From Microvirga flavescens (GTDB lineage Bacteria; Pseudomonadota; Alphaproteobacteria; Rhizobiales; Beijerinckiaceae): a stretch of DNA of 64,000 nucleotides. Below the pieces are notes generated by a model that had not been told where the DNA came from, ran no database searches, and saw only the letters and a list, made by a program, of their open reading frames with translations. Of this stretch, positions 32,558 to 41,915 are shown piece after piece (position 1 is the stretch's first letter; every line of letters begins with the position of its first letter). The stretch covers positions 620,001 to 684,000 of the forward strand of contig NZ_QMKH01000001.1 of assembly GCF_003290125.1 (NCBI RefSeq). Direction: 5' to 3'. The position numbers and the translations under genes are program-made.

Positions 32558-33139
32558 TTATCGTCCGAAAGCCTCCGGATGGCGCAGCTTGAGGGCCTGC
32601 GCGAGGGCGATGGTCTTGAGATCTGCAAGCGCGCCTTTTGCCAGCATGGCGTCGAGTTCGGTAAAGCCGATCTCGAGCACCTCGATGTCCTCGTGCTCTT
32701 CGTCGAGCCCGCCGCCTTCGCTCACGCGGTCGGCCAGGCGGTAGGGGGCGAGGAAAAGGTGGACATATTCCGTCGTCGCACCGGGCGCGGACCATCCGCC
32801 GCCGAGGGGCTCGAGCACGTCGATGCGAATGCCCGCCTCCTCCAGCGCCTCGCGGCGCGCGCAGGTTTCAGGGCTGTCACCATCGAGCAGGCCGGCGATG
32901 GTCTCGATGAGCGCGGGCCTGCCCGCATCGTACATCACGGCGGCGCGGAACTGGCTGATGAGGATCACCGTCTTACGCTCCAGGTCGTAAGGCAGCACCG
33001 CCGCCGCGTGCCCGTTATGCCCGACCTCGCGCTCCATCACGCGCCCGTCGGGCATCTGGACCTCCAGCTTGAGGAGCTTGCGCCACCCGCTGAAAAGCGT
33101 CGTCACGTTGTTGATCCGGTAAGCCGCCACTGTCGTCAC
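32558..33139 (-). CDS. Nudix hydrolase, ADP-ribose pyrophosphatase-like
   Basis: A roughly 193-aa Nudix enzyme expected to split ADP-ribose or a similar nucleoside diphosphate sugar. The Nudix box is GLLDGDSPETCARREALEEA, preceded by VILISQFRAAVMYD and followed by APGATTEYVHLFLA, which fits the ADP-ribose/GDP-mannose pyrophosphatase group. No in-frame ATG exists at the N-terminus: the open frame reaches a TTG at 33211, but homology-like sequence begins at VTTVAAYRINNV, so I place the start at a GTG (33139, or 33130 which has AAGG 11 bases upstream). The start remains uncertain. Confidence 0.83.
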   Translation of the reverse strand: MTTVAAYRINNVTTLFSGWRKLLKLEVQMPDGRVMEREVGHNGHAAAVLPYDLERKTVILISQFRAAVMYDAGRPALIETIAGLLDGDSPETCARREALEEAGIRIDVLEPLGGGWSAPGATTEYVHLFLAPYRLADRVSEGGGLDEEHEDIEVLEIGFTELDAMLAKGALADLKTIALAQALKLRHPEAFGR

Positions 33140-33314
33140 GTCCTTAATTTTGCAGCTCCCGGGTAAGTCATCCCGGGCGGAACGGCCAGTGCAGACATGG
33201 GGAAGCCACAATGATTTCGCTCATACCGATGGCTACCCGTTAAGGGCCCGGCAAGGCCTCACGCGCAGGATGCGCCGTGCTTCAAGGAAAGAAGCCACCG
33301 ATTCGAGAGATTTC

Positions 33315-34625
33315 ATGGCTCAAAAGCGCCGCCTGACCCTAACCGACGTTCTCACCGACGGACGCATCGCCCTGATGCTGCCGCTCGGCTTCTCGTCGGG
33401 CCTGCCGTTCCTGCTCGTTTTCAGCACCCTGTCCGCGCGGCTGCGCGAGGCGGGGGTCCCGCTTGGCGAGATCGGCATGCTGAGCTGGGTGGCCTTGGCC
33501 TATTCACTGAAGTTCCTCTGGGCTCCCGCCGTCGATCGCTACGATGTGCCGGTGCTCTCGCGGCTTCTCGGGCGCAGGCGCGGCTGGATGGCGCTTTCGC
33601 AGATCGTCACGGCGCTCGGGCTCGCCGGGGTTGCCTTCAGCGATCCGCAGACGGACCTTGGGCTCACCGTCGGCGCGGCGATGCTCGTCGCCTTCGCTTC
33701 CGCCACGCAGGACGTGGTGATCGACGGCTACCGCATCGACGCCGCCGCGACGGAGCGGCAGGGCATGATGTCGGCGGCGCTGCTCCTCGGCTATCGCCTC
33801 GCCCTGATCTCTGCGGGTGCAGGCGCGCTCTACATCGCCGAATTCGTGGACTGGCGCAGCGCTTACCTCAGCATGGCAGCGCTGATGAGCGTCGGCTTCA
33901 TCGGCACCCTCATCGCGCCGCGTCTCGATGAGGGCGCGCCGCGCGAGCACGCCCTCATCGCGGTTGCCCTCGTGGAGCCGTTGGCAGACCTCTTTCGGCG
34001 CAAGGGGCGGATGCTGTTTCCGATCCTGGCGCTGATCGCCTGCTTCCGCCTGCCCGATTTCGTCGCCGGCGTCATGGCGAACCCGCTCTACATCGACCTC
34101 GGCTTTTCGAAAGCCGATATCGCTAATGTCTCGAAACTCTACGGCGTGTGGATCGGCATCGCCGGCGCGTTCGCGGGCGGGCTTGCGCTCACGCGCCTTG
34201 GCCTGTGGTGGACGCTCACCATCGCCGCCTTCGCCGCCGCCGTGTCGAACCTGATGTTCTCGTGGCTCGCGGTGGAAGGCGCGCGGATGGATCTTCTGAT
34301 CCTGACCATCAGCGCCGACAATTTCGCGGGCGGCTTCGCGGGCTCTGCGCTCATCGCTTACATGTCGGGCCTCACCGCGCCGGGATTTGCGGCGACGCAA
34401 TACGCGCTGTTGAGTTCGCTCTATGCCTTGCCCGGAAAACTCGTCGGCGGCTTTTCGGGCGTGGTGGCCAAAACTTACGGCTATCCGGCCCTCTTCACCG
34501 CTACCGCTGCCATCGGCATTCCCCTCCTGATCCTCTGCCTTGCGGTGCGGCGGGATACGATGGAAGCGGAGAAGGCCGCAGAGGCGGAGCACGACGCCGC
34601 AGGGACGGTTGAAGCGCGGGCTTAA
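33315..34625 (+). CDS. ampG: MFS permease, AmpG-like muropeptide transporter
   Basis: A 436-aa inner-membrane protein with about 12 hydrophobic segments. The N-terminal LMLPLGFSSGLPFLLVFSTL, the loop LKFLWAPAVDRYDVP, and ATQDVVIDGYRIDAA are hallmarks of AmpG, which imports anhydro-muropeptides for murein recycling. I chose ATG 33315; the longer frame adds 55 residues without family likeness. It is divergent from the Nudix gene. Whether it serves beta-lactamase induction here is unknown, since no ampR or ampC is present. Confidence 0.85.
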   Translation: MAQKRRLTLTDVLTDGRIALMLPLGFSSGLPFLLVFSTLSARLREAGVPLGEIGMLSWVALAYSLKFLWAPAVDRYDVPVLSRLLGRRRGWMALSQIVTALGLAGVAFSDPQTDLGLTVGAAMLVAFASATQDVVIDGYRIDAAATERQGMMSAALLLGYRLALISAGAGALYIAEFVDWRSAYLSMAALMSVGFIGTLIAPRLDEGAPREHALIAVALVEPLADLFRRKGRMLFPILALIACFRLPDFVAGVMANPLYIDLGFSKADIANVSKLYGVWIGIAGAFAGGLALTRLGLWWTLTIAAFAAAVSNLMFSWLAVEGARMDLLILTISADNFAGGFAGSALIAYMSGLTAPGFAATQYALLSSLYALPGKLVGGFSGVVAKTYGYPALFTATAAIGIPLLILCLAVRRDTMEAEKAAEAEHDAAGTVEARA

Positions 34626-34705
34626 TCCCCGTCTTTCAGGACAATCGTCGATTGTATCCTTTCGCGTGGTTCTGCTAGGAAAGTTTAGACAACCGGAGCA
34701 GAACC

Positions 34706-35197
34706 ATGCGTCACGCGCTCAAGGCATTCGCGATCCTTTGTTTTCTGACAGCCCTGCCGGGCCTCGCGCAGGCGCAAAGCACGGACGACAAGATCCGCGC
34801 CATCCTGGAGATGGGGGATTTCAACCGGGGCGTCGATGTCGGTTTCGACTCGATGCGCCCAATGATGATCGAACAGCTCAAGCGGGCCACGCCCAAGATG
34901 ACGCCGGAGCTTGCCGACTATGTCGGCACGATCGCCAAGGAAGAGGTCGGCAACATCAAGCCGCAGCTCCTCGATTTCGCGGTCAAGTTCCTCAAGACCC
35001 AGTTGACCGATGAGGAAGTCACGGCCCTGTACGATTTTTATCGCACGCCCACCGGTTCGATTCTCGCCCGCAAGATGAACGGCGTGATGGGCAACCTCAT
35101 GGTCGAGACCCAGAAATTCATGAGCACCACATTTGGACCTCGGCTCGTGGAGCGCCTGAAGTCCGATCCGAAGTTGCAAAGCGCCCTGGCACCCTGA
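34706..35197 (+). CDS. Exported DUF2059 protein
   Basis: A 163-aa periplasmic protein. A signal peptide (ALKAFAILCFLTALPGLAQA, cleavage near residue 23) precedes a helical DUF2059 domain with PKMTPELADYVGTIAKEEV, LDFAVKFLKTQLTDEEVTAL and YDFYRTPTGSILARKM, the FYxTPxG motif being the family signature. Function is unknown. It is monocistronic or a tail gene after the AmpG-like permease and converges with the xylose dehydrogenase-like gene. Confidence 0.88.
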   Translation: MRHALKAFAILCFLTALPGLAQAQSTDDKIRAILEMGDFNRGVDVGFDSMRPMMIEQLKRATPKMTPELADYVGTIAKEEVGNIKPQLLDFAVKFLKTQLTDEEVTALYDFYRTPTGSILARKMNGVMGNLMVETQKFMSTTFGPRLVERLKSDPKLQSALAP

Positions 35198-35218
35198 GGG
35201 CAAAGACGCAGCCGAGAC

Positions 35219-35971
35219 CTAGACCCAGCCGCCATCCACCAGATAGCTCTGCGCGGTGATCGCGCCCGCGTCGTCCGACGAGAGGAACAGCGCGACCTTG
35301 GCGATGTCCTCGGGGACGAGCTTGCGCTTCACGCATTGGCGCTTGAGCAGTTCCGCCTCGCCCTCCGGGGTGAGCCACAGGTCGATCTGGCGCTTCGTCA
35401 TGATCCAGCCGGGGACGATGGAATTGACGCGGATGTGCCTTGATCCAAGCTCGCGAGCGAGCGCACGGGTCAGGCCGACGGCGGCGGATTTCGCGGTCTT
35501 GTAGGCGACGAACGAATCCTCGCTCGCGAGATAGCTCGTCGAGCCCATGTTGATGATCGAACCGCCGCCCGCTTTCTCCATGTCCGGCAGAACGGCCTGC
35601 GCCGCGAAGAACTGGTGGTCGAGATTGGTGGCAAAACGCTCGCGCCAGTATTCGGGCGTCACCTCCTCGATGGTGTGGCGGTCATCCCGCGCGGCGTTGT
35701 TGATGAGGATGGTGATCGGCCCCAGCGCCGCGCTCACGCGCCTGATCGCGGCCTGCAGCGCCGGAAGATCGCGCACGTCGTTATGCTCGAAATGCACGCG
35801 CTCGCCGAGGCGCTTGGCGAGGGCCTGCCCGGCTTCCGCGTTGTAATCGAGAACGCCGATCTTGCAGCCCTGATGATGAAACGCTTCCGCGATGCTCTCG
35901 CCGATGCCGCTCGCGCCGCCGGTGATGAGAACGGTCTTGCCCTTGAGGGAGCCGTAAATGGTCTGGGTCAT
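35219..35971 (-). CDS. SDR oxidoreductase, D-xylose 1-dehydrogenase-like
   Basis: A 250-aa short-chain dehydrogenase. The cofactor motif is LITGGASGIGE, the active site YKTAKSAAVGLTRALAREL. Several stretches match what I remember of the Caulobacter D-xylose 1-dehydrogenase (XylB of the oxidative pathway): SLKGK at the start, NNAARDDRHTIEEVTPEYW, TKRQIDLWLTPEGEAELL and a VDGGW ending. It would oxidise D-xylose to xylonolactone with NAD. It lies 153 bp downstream of the xylose-type ABC transporter genes on the same strand, which supports this role. Confident as an SDR, fairly confident on substrate. Confidence 0.82.
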   Translation of the reverse strand: MTQTIYGSLKGKTVLITGGASGIGESIAEAFHHQGCKIGVLDYNAEAGQALAKRLGERVHFEHNDVRDLPALQAAIRRVSAALGPITILINNAARDDRHTIEEVTPEYWRERFATNLDHQFFAAQAVLPDMEKAGGGSIINMGSTSYLASEDSFVAYKTAKSAAVGLTRALARELGSRHIRVNSIVPGWIMTKRQIDLWLTPEGEAELLKRQCVKRKLVPEDIAKVALFLSSDDAGAITAQSYLVDGGWV

Positions 35972-36124
35972 CGTGACTCGCTTCGTATGTCGAACATTGT
36001 GATGAATGCCCTCCCTCTCGGAGATCCCGGATGCCCCGAGATCCGCTTTGCCATGCGCAAGTCGGGAACACCCGACTTGCGGTGGGAAGGAGGAAGGGTG
36101 CGCCTTGATGAAGGGCAGCCCCTG

Positions 36125-36904
36125 TCAACTTGCGCCCGGACCCGGCGTTGCGCCGGGCGGGCATTTGCCGAGGATGATCATGCCGAGCACTTCGTCCTGC
36201 GTGACGTCGTTCACGCTCGCCGAGCCCACGAGCTTGCCGTTCTTCATCACGCTGACGCGGTCGGCGAGGCCGAACACGTCGTGGATGTCGTGGCTGATGA
36301 GGAAGATGCCGATGCCTTCTTTCTTCAGTTGCAGCACGAGATCGGCGACCTGCTGCGTCTCGGCGGGGCCGAGCGCCGCTGTCGGCTCGTCCATGATGAG
36401 GACGCGCGCGTTGAAGTAGATCGCGCGCGCGATAGCCACCGATTGCCGCTGCCCGCCGGAGAGCGCCTTCACCGGCTCCTTGAAGCGGCGGAAATGCGGG
36501 TTGAGGCGCGCCATCACCTTGCGGGTTTCCGCTTCCATCGTCGCATCGTCGAGCGTGCCGTAGGGCGTCAGCACCTCGCGGCCGAGGAAGATGTTGCCGG
36601 CAGCGTCGATGTTATCGGCGAGCGCCAGCGTCTGGTAGATCGTCTCGATACCATAGCGCTTGGCATCGCGCGGCGTTGCGATATCCGCACGTTCGCCGTT
36701 GACGTAGATCTCGCCGCTGTCGGGCCGGTAGGCGCCGGAGAGGATCTTGATGAGGGTCGATTTTCCCGCGCCGTTATGGCCGAGAAGACCGACCACTTCG
36801 CCGGGGCGCAGATCGACGGACACGCCATCGACCGCCTTGATGCCGCCGAATGCGATGGAGATGTCGCGCATTTCCACGAGAGGCGTCGTGCCTTGGTTTT
36901 GCAT
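36125..36904 (-). CDS. Sugar ABC transporter ATPase, xylose type
   Basis: A 259-aa ATPase with a single nucleotide-binding domain: Walker [19 protein letters not shown] loop region [10 protein letters not shown], signature [15 protein letters not shown], Walker [13 protein letters not shown], and H loop [14 protein letters not shown]. coli XylG has two fused domains; single-domain forms such as FrcA are common in rhizobia. I chose ATG 36904; the preceding permease stop is 13 bp away. It energises sugar import with the permease and XylF-like protein encoded upstream. Confidence 0.9.
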   Translation of the reverse strand: MQNQGTTPLVEMRDISIAFGGIKAVDGVSVDLRPGEVVGLLGHNGAGKSTLIKILSGAYRPDSGEIYVNGERADIATPRDAKRYGIETIYQTLALADNIDAAGNIFLGREVLTPYGTLDDATMEAETRKVMARLNPHFRRFKEPVKALSGGQRQSVAIARAIYFNARVLIMDEPTAALGPAETQQVADLVLQLKKEGIGIFLISHDIHDVFGLADRVSVMKNGKLVGSASVNDVTQDEVLGMIILGKCPPGATPGPGAS

Positions 36905-36917
36905 GAGAGCCTCCTTC

Positions 36918-38216
36918 TTACTTGATGCGGCGGCGATAGAGGCCGTCCACCCACACCGCCAGCACGAGAACCGCGCCGACGACAATGTTCTGCAGGGGCG
37001 TATCAACGCCGAGCAGCACCATGCCCGATTGCAAGGACTGCATGACGAGCGCGCCGAGCATCGCGCCCGCGATGGTGCCGACGCCGCCCGCGAGCGACGT
37101 CCCGCCGATGACGGCGGAGGCGATCACGTAGAGTTCGTCGAGCGTGCCCGCGGCGTTCGTCGCCGCGTTGAGGCGCGCGGTGGAAATGCAGGCCGAGATG
37201 CCGCAGAGCACGCCCATGAGGCCGAACACCTTCATCAGCGCCCAGCGGGTGTTGATGCCCGACAGTTCCGCCGCCTCCGGATTGCCGCCGATGGCGAAGA
37301 CATAGCGGCCGAAGCGGCGACGCCTGGCGAGGAACGTCATGAGGATGCCGACCACGATGGCGATCACGACGGGGAGCGCGATGCCGTGCGGCACGAGAAG
37401 GCCGCCCTCCGGCCACGCGATGCCGTTGGCCTCGGCCCAGCGCCGCGCGCTGCCGACGGGAAGCGGGTAGGAATTGACGATGTAGGCCGCGACCAGCACC
37501 GCGATGCAGGCGACAGCGCCGATGACGCCGTCGGCCCAGACCGGGCGCACGGGAAAGCCGAAGCGGATGCGCCGGCGGCGGGCGAGGCCAAGGCCGACCA
37601 TGATGAGGCCGCAGGCGAGCATGGCGATGGCCCAGGTCGCGGTCGCGCCGAGCGCGCCCTCGACACCGCCGCCGAGCGCCTTGAAGCGCGTGTCCATCGG
37701 CGCGACGGTCTGGCCCGCCGTGACCCACCAGGCCGCACCGCGCCACACGAGCAGGCCGCCGAGGGTCACGATGAAGGAGGGAATGGCGAGATAGGCGATG
37801 AGCCAGCCCTGAAAGAGCCCGATGGCCCCGCCGATGGCGACGGCGAGCAGCACCGCAAGCGGCGCGGTGAGCCAATGCTCGAGGCCGAGATAAGCAGGCA
37901 GCCACTGCACCTGCGCCACGCCGATGATCATGCCGACGACGCCGAGGATCGCGCCGACGGAAAGGTCGATGTTGCGGGTGACGATGATGAGCACCATGCC
38001 CGTCGACATCACGGCGATGGACGCCGTCTGCACCGAGAGGTTCCAGAGGTTGCGCGGCGTGAGGAAGAAGCCGCCGGAAAGAATGTCGAAGCCGATCCAG
38101 ATCACGGCGAGCGCCGCCAGCATGCCGAGCATGCGGACGTCGATTTCAAGCTTCGAGAAGAATGATCCGGTGGAAGCGCTCGGAGGCGCGGCGGACGAGG
38201 CGACGGGTGCTGTCAT
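36918..38216 (-). CDS. Sugar ABC transporter permease, XylH-like
   Basis: A 432-aa inner-membrane permease with about 10 to 12 hydrophobic segments. [40 protein letters not shown], and [20 protein letters not shown] are typical of the ribose/xylose permease family, and the extra-long middle loop ([12 protein letters not shown] region) matches XylH-type proteins. I chose ATG 38216 ([12 protein letters not shown]); an earlier ATG would start inside the palindromic repeat. Forms the transport unit with the ATPase and binding protein. Confidence 0.9.
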   Translation of the reverse strand: MTAPVASSAAPPSASTGSFFSKLEIDVRMLGMLAALAVIWIGFDILSGGFFLTPRNLWNLSVQTASIAVMSTGMVLIIVTRNIDLSVGAILGVVGMIIGVAQVQWLPAYLGLEHWLTAPLAVLLAVAIGGAIGLFQGWLIAYLAIPSFIVTLGGLLVWRGAAWWVTAGQTVAPMDTRFKALGGGVEGALGATATWAIAMLACGLIMVGLGLARRRRIRFGFPVRPVWADGVIGAVACIAVLVAAYIVNSYPLPVGSARRWAEANGIAWPEGGLLVPHGIALPVVIAIVVGILMTFLARRRRFGRYVFAIGGNPEAAELSGINTRWALMKVFGLMGVLCGISACISTARLNAATNAAGTLDELYVIASAVIGGTSLAGGVGTIAGAMLGALVMQSLQSGMVLLGVDTPLQNIVVGAVLVLAVWVDGLYRRRIK

Positions 38217-38237
38217 GGGCTCGTGTTGTCTGAAAAT

Positions 38238-38338
38238 GTCATCCCCGGCGAGCGAAGCGAGAAAAGGGGATCCGGCGGGGGCACTGCCTTGGATCCCCTT
38301 CTCCTCCAACGGCTTCGCCGCCTCCGGCCGGGGATGAC
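38238..38338. repeat. Intergenic palindromic repeat inside the xylose operon
   Basis: A 101-bp element bounded by GTCATCCCCGG (38238-38248) and CCGGGGATGAC (38328-38338), with a further inner pair GGGGATCC / GGATCCCC. Such REP-like palindromes are common between genes in Rhizobiales. Located between xylF and the permease gene, it may stabilise xylF mRNA or attenuate downstream expression. Confidence 0.75.
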
Positions 38339-38375
38339 ACGGAGGCGGTTTGTTCGAGGCCGGTTGCGGGAGCGG

Positions 38376-39422
38376 TTAGTTGCAGGCCTTGGCGGAACCC
38401 GCCTTCACGCCCTGGCAGACCACGTCCTTCGTGACCCAGCCGGCGTCGATGACCACGTTGAGGTTGTCCTTCGTGATCGCGACGGGGGTGAGGAACTTCG
38501 CCGTCATGTTCTGCTTCTTCGCGCCCTTGTCCCAGCTCTGCGCGCCGGGGATCTCGGCGAGCTTCTTGCCGCCGGCGAGGGCGACCGCGATTTCCGCCGC
38601 GTTGCGGCCGAGTTCGCGCGCGTCCTTGAAGACGGTGACGCTCTGGGTGCCGAGGGCGACGCGGTTCAGGGCCGCCTTGTCGGCGTCCTGGCCGGAGACC
38701 GGCACGGAGCCGGCAAGGCCCTGCGCCGCGAGCGCCGCGATGGCGCCGCCGGCGGTGCCGTCATTGGCGGCGACGACCGCATCGACCTTGTTGTTGTTCT
38801 TGGTCAGGAACTGCTCCATGTTCCGCTGCGCATTGGCGGGGAGCCAGCCGTCCGTGTAGGCCTCGCCGGCATTCTTGATCTTGCCGGCATCGATGGAGGG
38901 CTTGAGCACTTCCATCGCGCCCTGGAAGAGGAAGTTGGCGTTCGGGTCCGAACCCGAGCCCTTGATGAAGACGTAGCTGCCTTCGGGCTTGGCCTTGAGA
39001 ACTTCACGCGCCTGGAGACGGCCCACCTCGACATTGTCGAAGGTGAGGTAGAAGACCTGCGGGATCTCGATGAGGCGGTCGTAGCCGACCACCGGAATGC
39101 CCTCGGCCACGGCCTTCTCGACGGCCGGGCGGACGGCGTCGGAATCCTGCGCCAGAATGATCAGCGCCTTGGCGCCGCGAGCGATCAGGCTCTCGATGTC
39201 GGTGAGCTGCTTGGCGGGCGAGGACTGGGCATCCGCCGAGACATAGGTGCCGCCGGCCTTCTCGACCGCGGCCTTGATGGCGGCCTCGTCGGTCTTCCAG
39301 CGTTCTTCCTGGAAGTTCGACCAGCTGACGCCGACGACGGGGCCCTTGCCCTGTGCGAGAGCCGCGGTCGCCGAAAGGGCGAGAGCGGCAAGGCTGATCA
39401 TCGCATGCTTCTTGATAGACAT
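38376..39422 (-). CDS. xylF: D-xylose ABC transporter substrate-binding protein
   Basis: A 348-aa periplasmic binding protein. A signal peptide ([20 protein letters not shown], cleavage after ALA) precedes a two-lobe sugar-binding fold with [60 protein letters not shown] and [20 protein letters not shown]. The segment [20 protein letters not shown] is diagnostic of XylF. It is the first gene of the transport operon, opposite the ROK regulator, consistent with xylose-responsive control. Confidence 0.93.
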   Translation of the reverse strand: MSIKKHAMISLAALALSATAALAQGKGPVVGVSWSNFQEERWKTDEAAIKAAVEKAGGTYVSADAQSSPAKQLTDIESLIARGAKALIILAQDSDAVRPAVEKAVAEGIPVVGYDRLIEIPQVFYLTFDNVEVGRLQAREVLKAKPEGSYVFIKGSGSDPNANFLFQGAMEVLKPSIDAGKIKNAGEAYTDGWLPANAQRNMEQFLTKNNNKVDAVVAANDGTAGGAIAALAAQGLAGSVPVSGQDADKAALNRVALGTQSVTVFKDARELGRNAAEIAVALAGGKKLAEIPGAQSWDKGAKKQNMTAKFLTPVAITKDNLNVVIDAGWVTKDVVCQGVKAGSAKACN

Positions 39423-39627
39423 TGGGGTTTCCTCCTCGGGCAGGCGCGTTTCTTATGCTTGCCCTTTGGTTGTATATGTCCGGGAATCCGCCGTGGGCAC
39501 GGGCAGTCCCTCGTCAAAAGTTTCTTCGACGACAGAATTAATTATCCGAGACATAGGCGCTTTCAAGCGGGAAACGCCTAAGCACTTGGTAGAATAAACC
39601 CATCTTCCATCTTGTTTTCTTCATTCA
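39423..39627. promoter_or_regulatory. Divergent promoter region xylF / ROK regulator
   Basis: A 205-bp gap between divergent genes, AT-richer than its surroundings near 39520-39625. It should contain the xylF promoter and the regulator's operator. I found no unambiguous palindrome. Confidence 0.45.
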
Positions 39628-40848
39628 ATGAACAAAAAAGAAGACATGTCGCTCTCACCCCTCACTCCCCGCGAAGCCGCCCGGCGCCGCCTGCTCGATG
39701 TTTTGCGCCGGGAGGGGCCGCTGGCGCGTGTGGAGCTCGGCCATCAGCTCGGCATGAGCCCGGCCAACGTGTCTGACCTCACCGCGAGCCTGATGGAGGA
39801 AGGCGTCCTGCTCGCCGAGGACGAGGCGAGCCCCGGCCTCGTCCGGGGGCGGCCCAAGGTGCGGCTCTACTTCGCCGAAACCCTCGGCAGCGTCATCGGC
39901 GTGTGGATGGGCTTCAACCGCATCGAGCTGCGGCTGGTGGACAGCGCCGGCCGGAACCGGGCGAGCCGGCATGTGGAGCGCCCCCTGCGCACCCTCGACG
40001 CCGAACAACTCATGGACATGCTGGCCGAGGTCATCACCACCTTCGCTCGCGAGGTCGGCGCGCCGGATGTGAAGGCCATCGGCCTTGCGTGCCAGGGCTA
40101 CGTGAACACCAGGGACGGCATCGTCGCGTGGAGCCCCGTGCTCGGCATCCGGGACGTGCCGTTGGCGGCGGGCCTCGGCGAGCGGCTGTGCCTGCCGGTG
40201 CTGATGGAAAACGACGCCAGCGCGATGGCCTTCGCCATCGCCCAGCGTGACCCCGCGCTGCGCGCGGGCCGCACCGCCTGCCTGATGGTGGGTGACGGCG
40301 TGGGTCTCGGCTTTCTCATTCAGGGCGAGCTTTATCGGGGCGCGCGCTTTGGCGGCAGCGAGTTCGGCCATGTGCGCCTGCGCCGGAGCGGGCCGCAATG
40401 CCGCTGCGGCGGGCGCGGCTGCATCGAGGCCTTCCTCGCGGATTATGCCCTCCACCGGGACGCGCAGCTCATCGACCACCGCCCGGCCCCGAGCATCCTG
40501 CTCCCCGGTGAGAAGGCCATGAGCGCCATCGTCGATCAGGCGCGGGCGGGGGATGCGGCGCTCCTCAACCTCTTCCGGGAGGCCGGCGAGGTGCTGGGGG
40601 ATGCGGTCGGCATCCTCATCCAGACGCTGGAGCCCGACCATATCGTGATCTGCGGCCCCGGCACCCGGGCGATGGACCTTCTGCGTCCCTCCTTTGAGGC
40701 GGCGCTGGAAACCCAGACCATTCCCGAACTGCTCGCCATGTCCACGATCCACGTCATCGAATCCTCGATGGATCTCCTGACCGAGGGCGTGGTGATGCAG
40801 GCTTTGCGCGAGCTCGATCAGGATCTGGCGCGGTTGAAAGCTGGCTGA
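39628..40848 (+). CDS. ROK-family transcriptional regulator, XylR-like
   Basis: A 406-aa repressor with an N-terminal winged helix-turn-helix (LLDVLRREGPLARVELGHQL then GMSPANVSDLTASLMEEG) and a C-terminal sugar-kinase-like ROK domain. The domain shows IGLACQGYVN, VLMENDASAMAFAIAQ, and the zinc-type motif CRCGGRGCIEAFLADYAL with three cysteines after GSEFGHVRL. Such proteins sense free sugar and release the operator. Divergent orientation from xylF indicates control of the xylose genes. ATG 39646 is an alternative start. Confidence 0.88.
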   Translation: MNKKEDMSLSPLTPREAARRRLLDVLRREGPLARVELGHQLGMSPANVSDLTASLMEEGVLLAEDEASPGLVRGRPKVRLYFAETLGSVIGVWMGFNRIELRLVDSAGRNRASRHVERPLRTLDAEQLMDMLAEVITTFAREVGAPDVKAIGLACQGYVNTRDGIVAWSPVLGIRDVPLAAGLGERLCLPVLMENDASAMAFAIAQRDPALRAGRTACLMVGDGVGLGFLIQGELYRGARFGGSEFGHVRLRRSGPQCRCGGRGCIEAFLADYALHRDAQLIDHRPAPSILLPGEKAMSAIVDQARAGDAALLNLFREAGEVLGDAVGILIQTLEPDHIVICGPGTRAMDLLRPSFEAALETQTIPELLAMSTIHVIESSMDLLTEGVVMQALRELDQDLARLKAG

Positions 40849-40872
40849 TCCTGGATCTGAGCCGCAAACGCT

Positions 40873-41289
40873 TTAGGCCGCAGGGGCAAAAGGCTCTTTA
40901 CCGATCTGGCGGAAAAGGCTGATCGTATCGAGCAACGCCCAATGTTCCGCGATCTTGCCGCTTTCGAGGCGGAACCAGCGCGCCACACGCACGTCGATGG
41001 ATGCGCCTGTAGGGGTTGTTCCTCGAAACGTTCCCGTATGGCGCCCCTGCAGGCGCGCACGAAGCATCACCCGGTCGCCGTCGACCAGGATATCTTCAAT
41101 TGTGTGAAGGCTGCCTGGAAACGCCTCCTGCAACTGCGCGATCTGAGCCTTGAGAGAGTCGACTCCCCCATTATAGGCATGGTCGATATAGTCGGTCGTA
41201 ACGAATGCTTCAGCGGATTCAACCTGGGCCTTGTCCCAAACCGTGGACATGAACTGGCGAATGAAATCTTCGGCGGTTTTGCTCGACAT
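40873..41289 (-). CDS. SnoaL-like / ester cyclase NTF2-fold protein
   Basis: A 138-aa cone-shaped NTF2-like protein of the SnoaL/ester-cyclase group. Typical elements are FVTTDYIDHAYNGGVDSLKA, FPGSLHTIEDILVDGDRVML, RARLQGRHTGTFRGTTPTG and a C-terminal RLESGKIAEHWALLDTISLF. Members often act as small hydrolases, cyclases or stress proteins; activity cannot be told. I chose ATG 41289 (MSSKTAED). It is divergent from a MarR gene across 82 bp containing an inverted repeat, so it is probably the regulator's target. Confidence 0.84.
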   Translation of the reverse strand: MSSKTAEDFIRQFMSTVWDKAQVESAEAFVTTDYIDHAYNGGVDSLKAQIAQLQEAFPGSLHTIEDILVDGDRVMLRARLQGRHTGTFRGTTPTGASIDVRVARWFRLESGKIAEHWALLDTISLFRQIGKEPFAPAA

Positions 41290-41313
41290 CTTTTCCTCAT
41301 GAGGCATAGTAAG

Positions 41314-41351
41314 TAGTCAGGTTGCTGACCAAATAGGAAGGTACCTGACTA
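41314..41351. promoter_or_regulatory. Candidate MarR operator
   Basis: TAGTCAGGT (41314-41322) and ACCTGACTA (41343-41351) form a perfect 9-bp inverted repeat with a 20-bp spacer in the divergent region between the SnoaL-like and MarR genes. Position and symmetry fit binding by the MarR dimer. Confidence 0.55.
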
Positions 41352-41371
41352 ATTGTCAAGATACAGATGCG

Positions 41372-41830
41372 ATGTCCCTAGAAGCTAAGAATCGTGAGTC
41401 AGGCAGCGACCTGCGCCAGACCAATACAGGCCGCCTTCTCCTCAAGGCCATGCGCGCCTTCAACGAGCGCTCCATGCTGGCGGTCCGCGAGCGGGGGCAT
41501 CCGGCTCTGAGTTTTGCGCATGCTGCGATTCTGCCGCATATCGGCACGGAAGGAGCGCATCTCACCGATATTGCCGAGCGGGCCGGCATGCGAAAGCAAT
41601 CCGCCTCTCAGCTCATCGGAGAGCTTGAAGCCGCGGGCTATGTCGACCGCAGCAAGGATACCGCCGACAAGCGGGCACTCATCATCAAGTTCACCCCTCA
41701 GGGAGAGCGATTCCTGCAGGACGCCGCTGCGGTGAAAACCCGCATTGAAGATGAACTCCGGAAAGAGCTTGGCGCTGAACGATACGAACTCCTGAGGGAT
41801 ATCCTGAAAGATTTCCCTGGAGTGGAGTGA
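41372..41830 (+). CDS. MarR-family transcriptional regulator
   Basis: A 152-aa winged-helix regulator. The recognition region is THLTDIAERAG-like (GAHLTDIAERAGMRKQSASQ), followed by LIGELEAAGYVDRSKDTADK and RALIIKFTPQGERFLQDA, the wing of MarR proteins. It probably represses itself and the divergent SnoaL-like gene through the inverted repeat between them. The ligand is unknown. Length is normal and the start codon at 41372 is the first in frame. Confidence 0.88.
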   Translation: MSLEAKNRESGSDLRQTNTGRLLLKAMRAFNERSMLAVRERGHPALSFAHAAILPHIGTEGAHLTDIAERAGMRKQSASQLIGELEAAGYVDRSKDTADKRALIIKFTPQGERFLQDAAAVKTRIEDELRKELGAERYELLRDILKDFPGVE

Positions 41831-41915
41831 GTTGAAGCCTCGCCACGGATCCCCGTAGCCATCGGCCTTCAAAAACACTATCTCTGGCGGCTCGATTTCC
41901 TGACGAACGAGACCC

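Noticed and set aside
36747-38165. 472-codon frame opposite the xylose permease gene
   Set aside because: Composition is almost only D, R, H, E, A and G, typical of an antisense shadow of a membrane protein.
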